Assembly (NCBI GenBank): GCA_008828725.1
Contig: MEHQ01000140.1
Coordinates: 493,832 to 557,831, forward strand
DNA length: 64,000 bases
Source of the DNA: Saccharina japonica
Taxonomy: Eukaryota > Sar > Phaeophyceae > Laminariales > Laminariaceae
Reading direction: 5' to 3'
Every line of letters begins with the position of its first letter. Positions within the stretch are counted from its first letter, which is position 1. The notes beneath the pieces were generated by a model. That model did not search any database. It saw only the letters and a list, made by a program, of their open reading frames with translations, and was not told where the DNA came from. This document shows, piece after piece, positions 1 to 13,000 of this stretch. The position numbers were made by a program, and so were the translations under genes.

Positions 1-40
1 CCCCCCCCCCCCCCCGCCTTCCCTCTGTGTGGTGACCCAG

Positions 41-3000
41 TGCGACGGCGTGGTGAACATGGTCATGGACGCGTTCGTGCACATCCACGAGGAGCGGTAC
101 TACTCGGCCCTCAACACGGTGGACCAGATTAACCAGCGCCTCGACGCCATGGACAGCGCCAAGTTTGCCTCGCAGCTGAGGAGGTGGATGCCGTCGCTGA
201 CGGAGATGATCAACAAGGCCACCAAGGAGGAGGTGCGGGTCGCATCGTGTCTCGCCTCATCTCGTCTCGTCTCGTCTCGTCGACCGATCGGTTTGGCTGT
301 TTGGTTGGTGCCTGCCTGCCCCCACCCCACCCCTTGTTACCCCTCTCGAAACTTGAATTAGCCCTTTTGTTAAAAAAAAACACTTGGAAATATTAGAATA
401 CAAATACATTACGTTAAATTAAATTAAATGAAAATATCATAAGAAATACTATTTGTTTATTTTTAAACATAGAGGAAAATCGACGATATATTGTTTTTGT
501 CGATTGGAGCAACGGCCACTGCGTGATAGGGTGATAATATACCATGGTTGTTGTCCGAGATCTATACATACAACGCGAAGACTCGTACTGCACGGGCTCA
601 GCATGAAGCATGAGTCTATATACCCGTACTGCTATCATATATAGGTGCTCACGCTGTTCGTAGACGGCTGAGGTAGCACCAAAGTTATCGCATTGTGTTG
701 GTCGCTTTCCCTTATTTTCCTTAAAAGGGACATGTCCCTTAAAAGAGGTATACGAAGTATTATTACTTAAAAGGAATATTTCCCTTAAAGGAGGGTATAC
801 GAAGTATTCCTTAAAAGGGATATGTCCCTTAAAAGGGGTAGTATACGAAGCATTCCTTAAAAGGAATATATCCCTTTAAACGGGTATACGAAGTATTCCT
901 TAAAATGGATATATCTATATATCCCTTAAAAGGGGGTATACGAAGTATTCCTTAAAAGGGGTATATCCCTTAAAAATGGGTATGCGAAGTATTCCTTAAA
1001 ATGAATATATTCCTTAAAAGGGGTACGAAGTATTTCTTAAAAGGGATATATCCCTTAAACGGGGTATACGAAGTATTGCTTAAAATGGATATGTCCCTTA
1101 AAAGGGGTAAACGAAGTATTCCTTAAAAAGGGATATATCCCTTAAAAGGGGGTATACAAAGTATTCATTAAAAGAGATATATCCCTTAAAAGGGGGTATA
1201 CGAAGTATTCCTTAGAAGAGATATATCCCTTAAAAGGGGTTTACGAAGTATTACTTAAAAGGGATATATTCCTTAAAAGGGGTTAGCCGGAGATGACGAA
1301 AATAGACGAATGTGACGCGGAGAAAGTTTTTGGTGCAATAGCTGTGGTAGATAGTACAGCGAGAAAACGATCGGTATCCTAGGAGAGATAGACGGCGACC
1401 ACAGGCGGCATAACAGGAAGGGGATACTAAGATAAAGCAAAAGGTTTTCTATGTAGTATATGGGAAACAACGTACTGGGCGCCCCCACCTGTTGTAGGTG
1501 TCTCTATTATTAGGAGTAGGAAAGGTGCTCCGGCTCGAAAAGGATGCGTGGTCAATGGTCAAATGACTCAGGCAAGCAACCAATGAGTACCCCCCCCCCC
1601 CCCCCCCCCCCACCCCCCCGCACGGGGTATACGAAGTATTGCTTAAAATGGATATGTCCCTTAAAAGGGGTAAACGAAGTATTCCTTAAAAGGGGATATA
1701 TCCCTTAGCGGTGGTGTAAGGAAGGGGGCGAGGGGGGGAGGGGGGGGAGTTCATGGTTTAGGGAGGGGGAGGGGGGGTTCTCGTTCGTTGCCTGCCTTAG
1801 TCATTGGGCCATTGTTCACGCATCCCTTTCGAAACGGAGTACCGTTCCTACTCCTATTAGAGACACCTCCAACACTCGAGCGCTCGGGGTGGTTAATGGT
1901 GTAAGGAGAGGGACGAGGAGGAGGAGGTTACTGGTGTAGGGAGGGGGGAGAGGGGGGGGTGCATGGATTAGTGGTTTAAGGAGGAGTGGAAGGTAGTAAG
2001 GCTTCAGGGAGGGAAAGGGGAGGGTTAATGGTCCAGGGGGGGTGGGGGGTGTGCTCATTAGCCGCATGTCGTGCATGGCCGTAGTCGCATGGTGTGACTA
2101 TAGACCCTCGCATCCCTACAAGGCCGGGACAGAGCACGTCGGGTTTTCACAGACCAGGCAGACACTGCTTGCTCCAAGCGCGAAACGCCTTGAGGTGTAG
2201 GGTAAGTCGCATGAAGGGTGAGCTGCATCCTACTAAGAACCGCTTGTGGGGCGGACTTTGTTCCAATATGGATGACAGGGTCGACTGAATTCATCTGTGT
2301 TCTGGTGTGGCCACTCTCAAGAGACAACAATGGGTACTACTACTTAGCTGCCTCGTGGGTGCGTTGCCGTATACCTACGTGCTACGACCACTCCCCTTGT
2401 GCGGAGTTAAGGTTCTTCACCCTGCACAACTTACCTAACTCGCCTGCCTTGCGGTTCTAAATGAGTTAACCCTCCTCCCTTCCGGCTCCTTCCCGTCTGC
2501 CCCACCCCCACAGGAGAAAGCGTTGGACCGACTGAGCGACCACCTGCACCCCGTCCACCGAGCTCTTCACATTTTCGCTCGGCTGGGCATGCTGAGCGAC
2601 TTTAAGGCGTGGTACTTCGAATGCCGGAGACCCATGTCGGAGATGCGCTCGATGATCACCAGGTATGATGCACTTGGAAGTAGAATACCACGGCAACGTC
2701 TGTCTGCTGGGTTGAGACTTGAGAAATCGGCGTGTGGGTGTGCGTGCGTGGGTTTGCTCACCCCTTTGGCTTGAGGCAAAAAAAATGCATACACACGAGG
2801 GCACGTGCATATGCCTCTGAAAAGCAAAAACAAAAAAAGAGAGGAGCCGTGCAACAAACAAACGTAAGAACAAAAAAATCGGGGGATACGGTTATATATA
2901 CTTGTATATACAGGGACGAGTGCTATCGCCTAATGTTTTTGAGGCACCTCGCTCGATGAGCTCTCTGTACCTCAACCAAATGACTGACTTTGAGAGCACA

Positions 3001-3880
3001 AAAAGGAAAGGCTTGAGCCCGGTACACTATAGACCCCCAATCCAATGCGCTCGTACGTAGGTATCAACGGAAATATTGTTGTAAAATGCATTGGGTCCAA
3101 CGATATTAGGTAGCAATGGTTGAAGTCGGTTCGTTGCAATGGTTGAGGAGCTCCGTCAGTAAGAAATGTTTGGGCTATACTATACTATACTATACTATAC
3201 TATACTATACTATACTATACTATAATATACTAAAATCAAGAGAACCCCCGACTAGTGTTTCCGCTGCAAATATTATGTAAGCACGGTAGTGATCCCTCGG
3301 TAGGGCTGGTTGAGCATATAGTGCCGGTTGCCGGAGTAGTGCCGGTATTTTTGGCTGGCACAGCAGTTTTTCGTTTCCATTCTAAAGCCTCTATATCCCC
3401 CAATCCGCAGTACTGCCGGTTGTCGCAGTAGTGCCGGTTCCCCCAGTAGTGCCGGTTCCCCCAGTAGTGCCGGTTTGTGCGGTTGGCACATACCATACCG
3501 GCACTACGGAGGGACCAGCACTATTATACCAATTTGGGCGGGAATACAATGCCGGTTTTGGACTCTGATGTACATCTCGAACGGTGACTATATTATGGGT
3601 CAGATTGGTACCAGGTACCACTTTTTTATTTTTGTTTCTTGTCGCTAGATGTTGGGTGGTGGTAGTTATGAAGGAGGTCAAGGTTTACTGCTGTCTCTAG
3701 TTCCATTGCCTTGAGATTACTTGTCTTGTCTTTGATTGTTGCAGCTCTTTCGATCTATTCATGGCATCGTCTCTGTTTAATTTTGATGTCCTCTCGTTCT
3801 CTCTTTTCCGGGCGTCCGCCCGTGCATCCGTTCGTCTGTGTGTGTCTGTGTGTGTCTGTCTGTCTGTCTGTCTGTCTGTG

Positions 3881-3975
<95 letters not shown>

Positions 3976-4044
3976 GTCTGTCTGTCTGTCTGTCTGTGTC
4001 TGTCTGTCTGTCTGTGCCTGTCTGTCTGTCTGTCTGTCTGTCTG

Positions 4045-4084
<40 letters not shown>

Positions 4085-7000
4085 GCCTGTCTGCTTGTCC
4101 GCCCGTCCGTCGATCTCTTTGTCCGTACTTCTTCCCATAATCGTCATTTCCATCCTTCTTCATCTCGTCGCACTTTTTTTCGGGCTTCGCGCTGCGCTCG
4201 AGCAGAGACATCGACAACCTCGACACCGAGGCGTTCTTGACCTACCTCCCCACCCTGGCCAACGGGGTCGGTGGTTTCTTTATCGTCGAGCAAACCCTGC
4301 TCCAGCAGGTGCGGCGAAACCCTTCCACAAGACGATAAAGTTGTTCCTAGAATTTGTCACGCTGACCGGAAATGTAAGGAACGCCAGGTCTTTAATATGG
4401 AAACCCAACGGTCCTTACATTTCGGTCCAGAGTTGTAAGGAATAGCACGCAGAACCCGATAGCCCCCCCCCCTGCGCGTGCGTTAGGATGTAACTTACCC
4501 TTCATGCGACTTGCCCAGCACCTCACGGCGCTTCGCGCTTGGTGCAAGCAATGCCTGCCTGGTTGGTGAAAACCCAAAAAGTGCTCCGTCCCGGCATTGT
4601 AGGGGTGCGAGGGGTTTATGGTCATACGACTACGGCCATGCATGACATGCGGCTACTGAGCACACCGAGGGGGGGGGCGGTTACATCCCGTTTCACGAGT
4701 CGTACGGCCTCCCGTCGAAACCCTTGGACAACAATATAAATGGATATATATATATTATCAAGTAATATGCATAACCCGATACCCCCCCACCCCCTCGCGG
4801 CGTTGAGGTGTGTGTGCGTGTGCATGTATGTGGTTTGGCAGAACCGCCGGTATCAGTACGTGCGGTTTGCAATTTGCAGTCAGCGGCGCTGATCAGTTGT
4901 TTCCACTGCTCCGCTTTCGAGATTTGTTTTGGGTTTGTTTTGTGTTTGCGCGCGATGGGGATGCAATGCGGCGGAGGTTGAGATGGCGTGAGTTGGGTTG
5001 GGATGGGATGGGATGGGATGGGATGGGATGGGATGGGATGGGATGGGATGGGATGGGATGGGATGGGATGGGATGGGATGGGATGGGATGGGATGGGATG
5101 GGATGGGATGGGATGGGATGGGATGGGATGGGATGGGATGGGATGGGATGGGATGGGATGGGATGGGATGGGATGGGATGGGATGGGATGGGATGGGATG
5201 GGATGGGATGGGATGGGATGGGATGGGATGGGATGGGATGGGATGGGATGGGATGGGATGGGATGGGATGGGATGGGATGGGATGGGATGGGATGGGATG
5301 GGATGGGATGGGATGGGATGGGATGGGATGGGATGGGATGGGATGGGATGGGATGGGATGGGATGGGATGGGATGGGATGGGATGGGATGGGATGGGATG
5401 GGATGGGATGGGATGGGATGGGATGGGATGGGATGGGATGGGATGGGATGGGATGGGATGGGATGGGATGGGATGGGATGGGATGGGATGGGATGGGATG
5501 GGATGGGATGGGATGGGATGGGATGGGATGGGATGGGATGGGATGGGATGGGATGGGATGGGATGGGATGGGATGGGATGGGATGGGATGGGATGGGATG
5601 GGATGGGATGGGATGGGATGGGATGGGATGGGATGGGATGGGATGGGATGGGATGGGATGGGATGGGATGGGATGGGATGGGATGGGATGGGATGGGATG
5701 GGATGGGATGGGATGGGATGGGATGGGATGGGATGGGATGGGATGGGATGGGATGGGATGGGATGGGATGGGATGGGATGGGATGGGATGGGATGGGATG
5801 GGATGGGATGGGATGGGATGGGATGGGATGGGATGGGATGGGATGGGATGGGATGGGATGGGATGGGATGGGATGGGATGGGATGGGATGGGATGGGATG
5901 GGATGGGATGGGATGGGATGGGATGGGATGGGATGGGATGGGATGGGATGGGATGGGATGGGATGGGATGGGATGGGATGGGATGGGATGGGATGGGATG
6001 GGATGGGATGGGATGGGATGGGATGGGATGGGATGGGATGGGATGGGATGGGATGGGATGGGATGGGATGGGATGGGATGGGATGGGATGGGATGGGATG
6101 GGATGGGATGGGATGGGATGGGATGGGATGGGATGGGATGGGATGGGATGGGATGGGATGGGATGGGATGGGATGGGATGGGATGGGATGGGATGGGATG
6201 GGATGGGATGGGATGGGATGGGATGGGATGGGATGGGATGGGATGGGATGGGATGGGATGGGATGGGATGGGATGGGATGGGATGGGATGGGATGGGATG
6301 GGATGGGATGGGATGGGATGGGATGGGATGGGATGGGATGGGATGGGATGGGATGGGATGGGATGGGATGGGATGGGATGGGATGGGATGGGATGGGATG
6401 GGATGGGATGGGATGGGATGGGATGGGATGGGATGGGATGGGATGGGATGGGATGGGATGGGATGGGATGGGATGGGATGGGATGGGATGGGATGGGATG
6501 GGATGGGATGGGATGGGATGGGATGGGATGGGATGGGATGGGATGGGATGGGATGGGATGGGATGGGATGGGATGGGATGGGATGGGATGGGATGGGATG
6601 GGATGGGATGGGATGGGATGGGATGGGATGGGATGGGATGGGATGGGATGGGATGGGATGGGATGGGATGGGATGGGATGGGATGGGATGGGATGGGATG
6701 GGATGGGATGGGATGGGATGGGATGGGATGGGATGGGATGGGATGGGATGGGATGGGATGGGATGGGATGGGATGGGATGGGATGGGATGGGATGGGATG
6801 GGATGGGATGGGATGGGATGGGATGGGATGGGATGGGATGGGATGGGATGGGATGGGATGGGATGGGATGGGATGGGATGGGATGGGATGGGATGGGATG
6901 GGATGGGATGGGATGGGATGGGATGGGATGGGATGGGATGGGATGGGATGGGATGGGATGGGATGGGATGGGATGGGATGGGATGGGATGGGATGGGATG

Positions 7001-10000
7001 GGATGGGATGGGATGGGATGGGATGGGATGGGATGGGATGGGATGGGATGGGATGGGATGGGATGGGATGGGATGGGATGGGATGGGATGGGATGGGATG
7101 GGATGGGATGGGATGGGATGGGATGGGATGGGATGGGATGGGATGGGATGGGATGGGATGGGATGGGATGGGATGGGATGGGATGGGATGGGATGGGATG
7201 GGATGGGATGGGATGGGATGGGATGGGATGGGATGGGATGGGATGGGATGGGATGGGATGGGATGGGATGGGATGGGATGGGATGGGATGGGATGGGATG
7301 GGATGGGATGGGATGGGATGGGATGGGATGGGATGGGATGGGATGGGATGGGATGGGATGGGATGGGATGGGATGGGATGGGATGGGATGGGATGGGATG
7401 GGATGGGATGGGATGGGATGGGATGGGATGGNGTTTTGTGGGGGCCGTGGTGGTGGCGACGCGGTGCGAGCAGGTGAAGGAGACGGTGCTGGCCCTGGTG
7501 TCGATGATGCACGACCTCAAAATGGACACTCACGTCCTGATGAACCTCGTGAGGGCTCTCGAGGACCCCTTCCGAAAGCTTGTCCTCCTGCAGTTCGAGA
7601 GGGACTGCCAGCGCATCGTGCAGTCCGAGACGTACCAGCCGCTCGAGATTCAGGTATGTTTGAGGAACGAGGCGACCTCTCGGGGGGGGGGGGGGGGGGG
7701 GGGGGGGGTTGGGTGTGCAGGCGTGACCCACGCGGGAGCAGATGGATTTGTTTGTTTGTGTTGTGTTTTTGTTTTGTTTTGTTTTCGTAGGTAAAAAAAA
7801 GTTGAAGTGTTGTTGTTGTTGTTGTTGTTTTTTCTTTCTTTCACCCGTGGCAAAACTCGAGGGGGGCAACTGTTTTTGTTTGGTTGTGTTCTTTGTGTTT
7901 TTTTTGTTGTGTTTTGGTGTTTTGTGTTTCCCTGGATACGGAGAAACTGAATTTCTCTCTCTTTCACATTTCTTGTTTTTTTTTTTTTTTGGAGCGGCGG
8001 TGCTGCTGCCAGAACATTCTACGTACAAGGGCCACAGAGCAAACAAGCGTACGTAGTCAGTATTGGTCGGAGTTTCTCAAATGGCCGTTATTACTACCGT
8101 GACCACCCTTACGGGTGCTGAACGGAAGGCACAAGGGGGCACATATGATAGTTTCATCCTCGTGGCGGGAAGGCGAGAACACGATGCAAGAAACGGGGCG
8201 CCGCGCCTGCTCTTCTCTCTTGCCTACTCGCCGGCGAGAGAAACGACCGGCACGCAGCAGTACGTACCGCAGAAAATGTTGAAACTCGCGGACGACTACA
8301 AAAACAAAAGCACAGTACGTACGTAATTCCAGGCAGTTTGTCCCAAGACATGTATTATAGGTGCAGTTATAAAAGGGGTTAATTCAGGCACAGTATTTTC
8401 TTGAAACCAAAAGAAGGGGCTGCAAGAAGTGTGTCCCCGGGGTTGGAGAAAGCCCCCGGGTTGTGTAAAGAAATACGGGCGCTACCATAGGTCCGTCAGC
8501 ACAAGAGCGGTGCGAGGCTCTTGTAGTACAGCGCGCGGTCGAGGAGGGCGTGCACGAACATTTTTCAGGAAATATTTTGCCCTTGTGATGGAACTGCGGA
8601 TATCGTATTGGGTTTCGCGTTTATCGATATCGTCGAAGGAGAGAAACAGGCATGCTGACGTAGGGGAGGGGCGTACCTGTTTTTTCTCAGGTATTTTTTC
8701 TCAGGTCCCTCAGATAATATGAGGAAGCTCTTTTCCCTAACCGCCTTCTTATTTTCTCGTGCGTGCTTTAGGGGTCGCTGACGATGCAAGTAACACCGTC
8801 TTGATCTCTCTGCACAGCCATCAGGCTTTCTCCCACCCCGGGGACGGACTTATTGCGTCCCCGGGTTTTTATTCCAAGCTTACTCGAAATACGAGGAGCT
8901 CTACATCTCTCGCCCAAAACCCGACTTCTGAGAAACAGTGTACTCGCCGCACCACCCGATGAACGCTCATCCCAATCGCTAGGCATAAAACACTTTGGGT
9001 TCTGGGGTTTGCAAATAAATTGTGGCCAGTTCTTCCTCTCAGTTGAATAGCCCCCCCATCAGACAAATAAACTATTTCGACGCTGCCATCCATATTGCAA
9101 GCAAGTCCGCCTCGCCAGCGGTTCTTTGTAAGATGCAGGTCACCCTCCATGCGACTCGCCGAACAATCTCACGGCGCTTCACGCTTGGTGGAAGCACATG
9201 TCTGCCTGGTGTAGGTGAAAGCCCGTCGTGCTCCGTCCCGGCGTGGTAGGGATGCGAGGGTCTATGGTCATTCGGCTACGGCCATGCATGGCATGAGTAC
9301 ACCCCCCCCCCCCGTCAGTGAGAAGAGGCTGGACCCGAACGTACCCCCCTCTACCGCACTGCTGTAGTAGCATGGCTCTACCGCATTGTAGTGGCATGGC
9401 TCCACCGCACTGTCGTAGCATGGCTCTACTGCACTGTAGCAGCATGGCTCCACCGCACTGTAGTGTGGCTCTACCGCACTTTAGTAGCATGGCTATACCG
9501 CACCGCACTGTAGTAGCATGTCTCTACCGCACTGTAGTGGCATGTCTCTACGGCACTGTAGTAGCATGGGTCTACCGCACCGCACTGTAGTAGCATGTCT
9601 CTACCGCACTGTAGTGGCATGGCTATACCGCACTGTAGTGGCATGGCTCTACCGCACTGTAGTAGACTTGCTCAAGGAGGCTTCACACCTCGGACAGACC
9701 ATCTACAGATTAGATCAGATAGATCAGATAGATCAGATAGATCATCGATTCCCACGTCATGATCTAGATACTTCAGGGAAGATCGATTCATGACTCATGT
9801 TTACGTATGCCGTACGAGCGCGGCGCGTATAGTGTACGTGTGTGTGTTTTTCGTGAGGACTGGGATTGCCTCTCTATCTCGCGCTTTTGTGCACTTTTTC
9901 CCGCGAGAGCGTTGGCGTGGAAGCGCTTGTGCGACACCACCGCTTGTTTTTGGCATTTGGCATTGGCATGGTCGTTGGTGTTGATGTTAGCCTACCGAGC

Positions 10001-13000
10001 TTTTGCTGGTTTTAACGGCGCGGTCGGTCGCTTTTGCTTTCCGCGCGTGGTGAACACGTCTGGAACCCCCCCCCCCGTAGTTTGTTTTTGTGCATGTAAT
10101 CGCTTGTTATGTAGGGCTTCTCTCGTGTTTCCTCTTGTTCCCCGTTTTTTATGTTCAGCCGAAGCTGGGTTTTCTCTTGTTGTGATTTTTTATGTTTGTT
10201 TTTTGTTGTTGTGTTTATTGTTTTTTTTTTTGTTTTTTTTTTGCACAGACACGGGACGAATTCGACACCCTGATCACACCGATGGGGCTTGACAAGGCGG
10301 ACAAAGCTGCATCTGCTCCAGGCAGCGAAGAGCCTGCTCGGTTCATGGATGTGAGTAAGCAATGGTGTCGTTGGTGCTGGTCGATGGCGGTGGTGATGAT
10401 GGTACCGTGAGGGGTCATATGACGGTGATGGCGATGGCGGTGATAAAGCTGGTGATCGTGATGACTGTGAAAGTAGTTATGGCAGCAGAAGAGGTGGATG
10501 CGATTGATTGGGATGGCGGTGATGGCGATGGTACAGGTGGTATTGGTGGTGATTATTTGCATCAGTGCTGTGCTGGTGGTGATTATTGGCATCGGTGCTG
10601 TGCTGGTGGTGGCATCGATGGGCGGTATAACAGGCGATGATTGTCGTGGTGATCGCTTGTGATCGTGAAAGAACATGAAGGTGGCTGTCATGATCGTAAA
10701 ACAATGTGTGGCGCGAATTTAAAAAAAAACTAAACAAAACGTCGCCTTGCAGCACCAAAAACGCTAAAAAAACGTCAAAGCCCCCATTTTAAGTCACTCG
10801 TCGTTCCTACTGGGAGTCATCACACACAGCGTTAGATTGAAACGTTGGCATGGGCATAACGAGGCCCTCGATAGTCTCGGACGCACTCCCACACATCTGT
10901 GAACAGCGGCCGTCGCGCTGCAATACTTGATCGCCACCTCTGCCGAAACATTCCGCCGAAACAAAAAGGTGATCGAAGACTCGTTCTACTTCGGCGTGGA
11001 GGAGGAGGAGGAAGCGGACGACGCTCAGCAGTTCCCGGCGATGTACCCCTTCTCCGCCACCGTGCCCGAGATAGGCTTGGCGCTGCTCAAGGTACGTCAC
11101 CCGCCACCGACCATGAGCGTCGTGTTTGTTTTAGCCCTCCTCACCGCGGCGTTTATCGGTAGGGGCTCTCTCTTTCGCCAGCGCGTTGTTGCTTTCGTTT
11201 CCTCGATAAGTCCACGCTGTGGTCGATCCGCGGCGGCGAAGGAACTCCGCAACAGAAAAGCGACGGGAGCTGGGCCATAATCACTAGACCATGTGCCAAG
11301 GAGATCAATGTCGTGTCGTTTCGTTTCGTTTATCAATTTTTGCCCGAATGTACGTAAGCGAATTGGTTATTGTTATTGAGCATTTATCCACCGAGCGTGG
11401 GGGTTGTTGGGTTTTGCGGGGGGGGGGGGGGGGGGGGGCGGGGGTGTACTCATGTCGTGCACGGCCGTAGTCGTATGACCATAGACCCTCGCATTCCTAC
11501 AATGCCGGGACGGAGGACGTTGGGTTTTCACCAACCAGGCAGACATTGTACTCATGTTTTGCATGGCAGTAGTTGTATGGCCATAGACCCTCGCATCCCT
11601 ACAATGCCGGGAGGGGTTCTGGACGGGGAATTGGCGAGAGGGGGTACATATTTCTTCACTGCTTGAAGGATTGGATTGACCGGGATTCCATCGCGCTTGC
11701 GGGAAACCAAGTACGGGCAGTCATATCTCCCCACCCCCATATTAATATGTTTGTTGGGGCGTCGGTTGGCAACGACGCTGTAAAACACGCCTCTAACTGC
11801 GTGAGCTCGACAACCAGGGTACCGNTTTTTTTTNTTTTGGCGGTCACCCATACTGGCGGTCTTGTTAGATCATTGTGCGGGGTGTGATAACCTCATCTCC
11901 GCACAAGGGGAATTATCGTATCACGTAGTGTGATATGGTAAGGCACTCACTGAGGCAGATACAGAGTGCTCGCGTTGCTGTCTCTGGAATAGCCACACCA
12001 GACATTAAATTAACGCATTGAAGCTGTCATCCATATGCAAGTCCACCTCGCAAGCGGTTCTTAGTAGGATGCAGCTCGCCCTTCATGCATCTCGCCCAAC
12101 ACCTCACGGCGCTTCGCGTTTGGTGCTAGCAATGTCTGCCTGGTCGGTGAAACCCGACATGCTCCGTCCCGGCATCGTAGGGCGGCGAGGGTCTATGGTC
12201 ATACGACTACAGCCATGCATGGAAATGAAGTACCCCCCCCCCCCCCCCAATGGCGACGTTCGTTTTTCCTACGGTGCCGATTATATTATTTGTTTTGCCG
12301 TGTCTCTGGCCAAGCATGCGAGAAGCCGGAGACCGAGCGGCATCCTACGGCTACCCTCCGTAGCGCGCCGCCACGGCCGCCGCCTCCGTCGCCCGCTTCC
12401 CGCCCGTGTGTCCGTCCATGCTTGCACTGGCGTTGTCCTGCCGCCTCCGGTCGCGCCTTGTTTCTCCCCGCATTTATTTATCCCCACGACTGGGTGTCAA
12501 ATATTGCAAACGTTTCCCCTTTTTTTCTGTTCTGTTCCCGTGTTGTTGTTTATGGTCTGTCCTTTCTTCTTAATTGTTTCGGTCACTTTTTCTTTGCCTC
12601 CGTTCCGTGATAAACTAGTGATGCCCTTTTCGTTTTCATGGACGTGTGCTGTTTGTCTTGTTCCTCATTATTTGTTTCCTCGGGCTTGATGCCCTTTCAA
12701 TTTCTTGGCCGTGTGCTGTTGTCTTGTTTCTCATTATTTTGTTTCCTTGCGCTTTTCCTTTTCCTTTCGGCGTTTTTTTTCATTTTTGGTGCCCTTTTTC
12801 GTTTCTTGGCCGGGGTTTTGGGATGCGCGACGCACCGACCGCAGATGTCGGCGCTCGTGGTGACGTTCCTGTCCCACCTGGAAGTGCCCAGTGCGGGTGC
12901 CCTTGTGTTCAAGTCCCTTCGGAACGGCACGGTCGTGGTTCAGTCGCTTATGCTGGACCAGCTTCACGACGCGGAGAAAGACATGCACATCCTCAAGGCC

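Noticed and set aside
735..1285. Resemblance of TATACGAAGTAT to a loxP arm
   Set aside because: Only the short core matches, the unit has a different spacer and palindrome, and no recombinase gene is present; coincidence in an AT-rich satellite.
3711..4445. Long Cys/Val/Ser/Leu frames that look like membrane or secreted proteins
   Set aside because: Produced by the CTGT microsatellite. Only the 4206-4308 part is coding, in another frame, as SEC15 exon 3.
4810..8046. Open frames of 800-1100 residues on both strands
   Set aside because: They are translations of the GGGAT pentamer, whose period of 5 leaves several frames free of stops; they carry no real protein signal.
9355..9668. Possible CRISPR-like array
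   Set aside because: Units are strictly tandem with no unique spacers, inside a eukaryotic intron.
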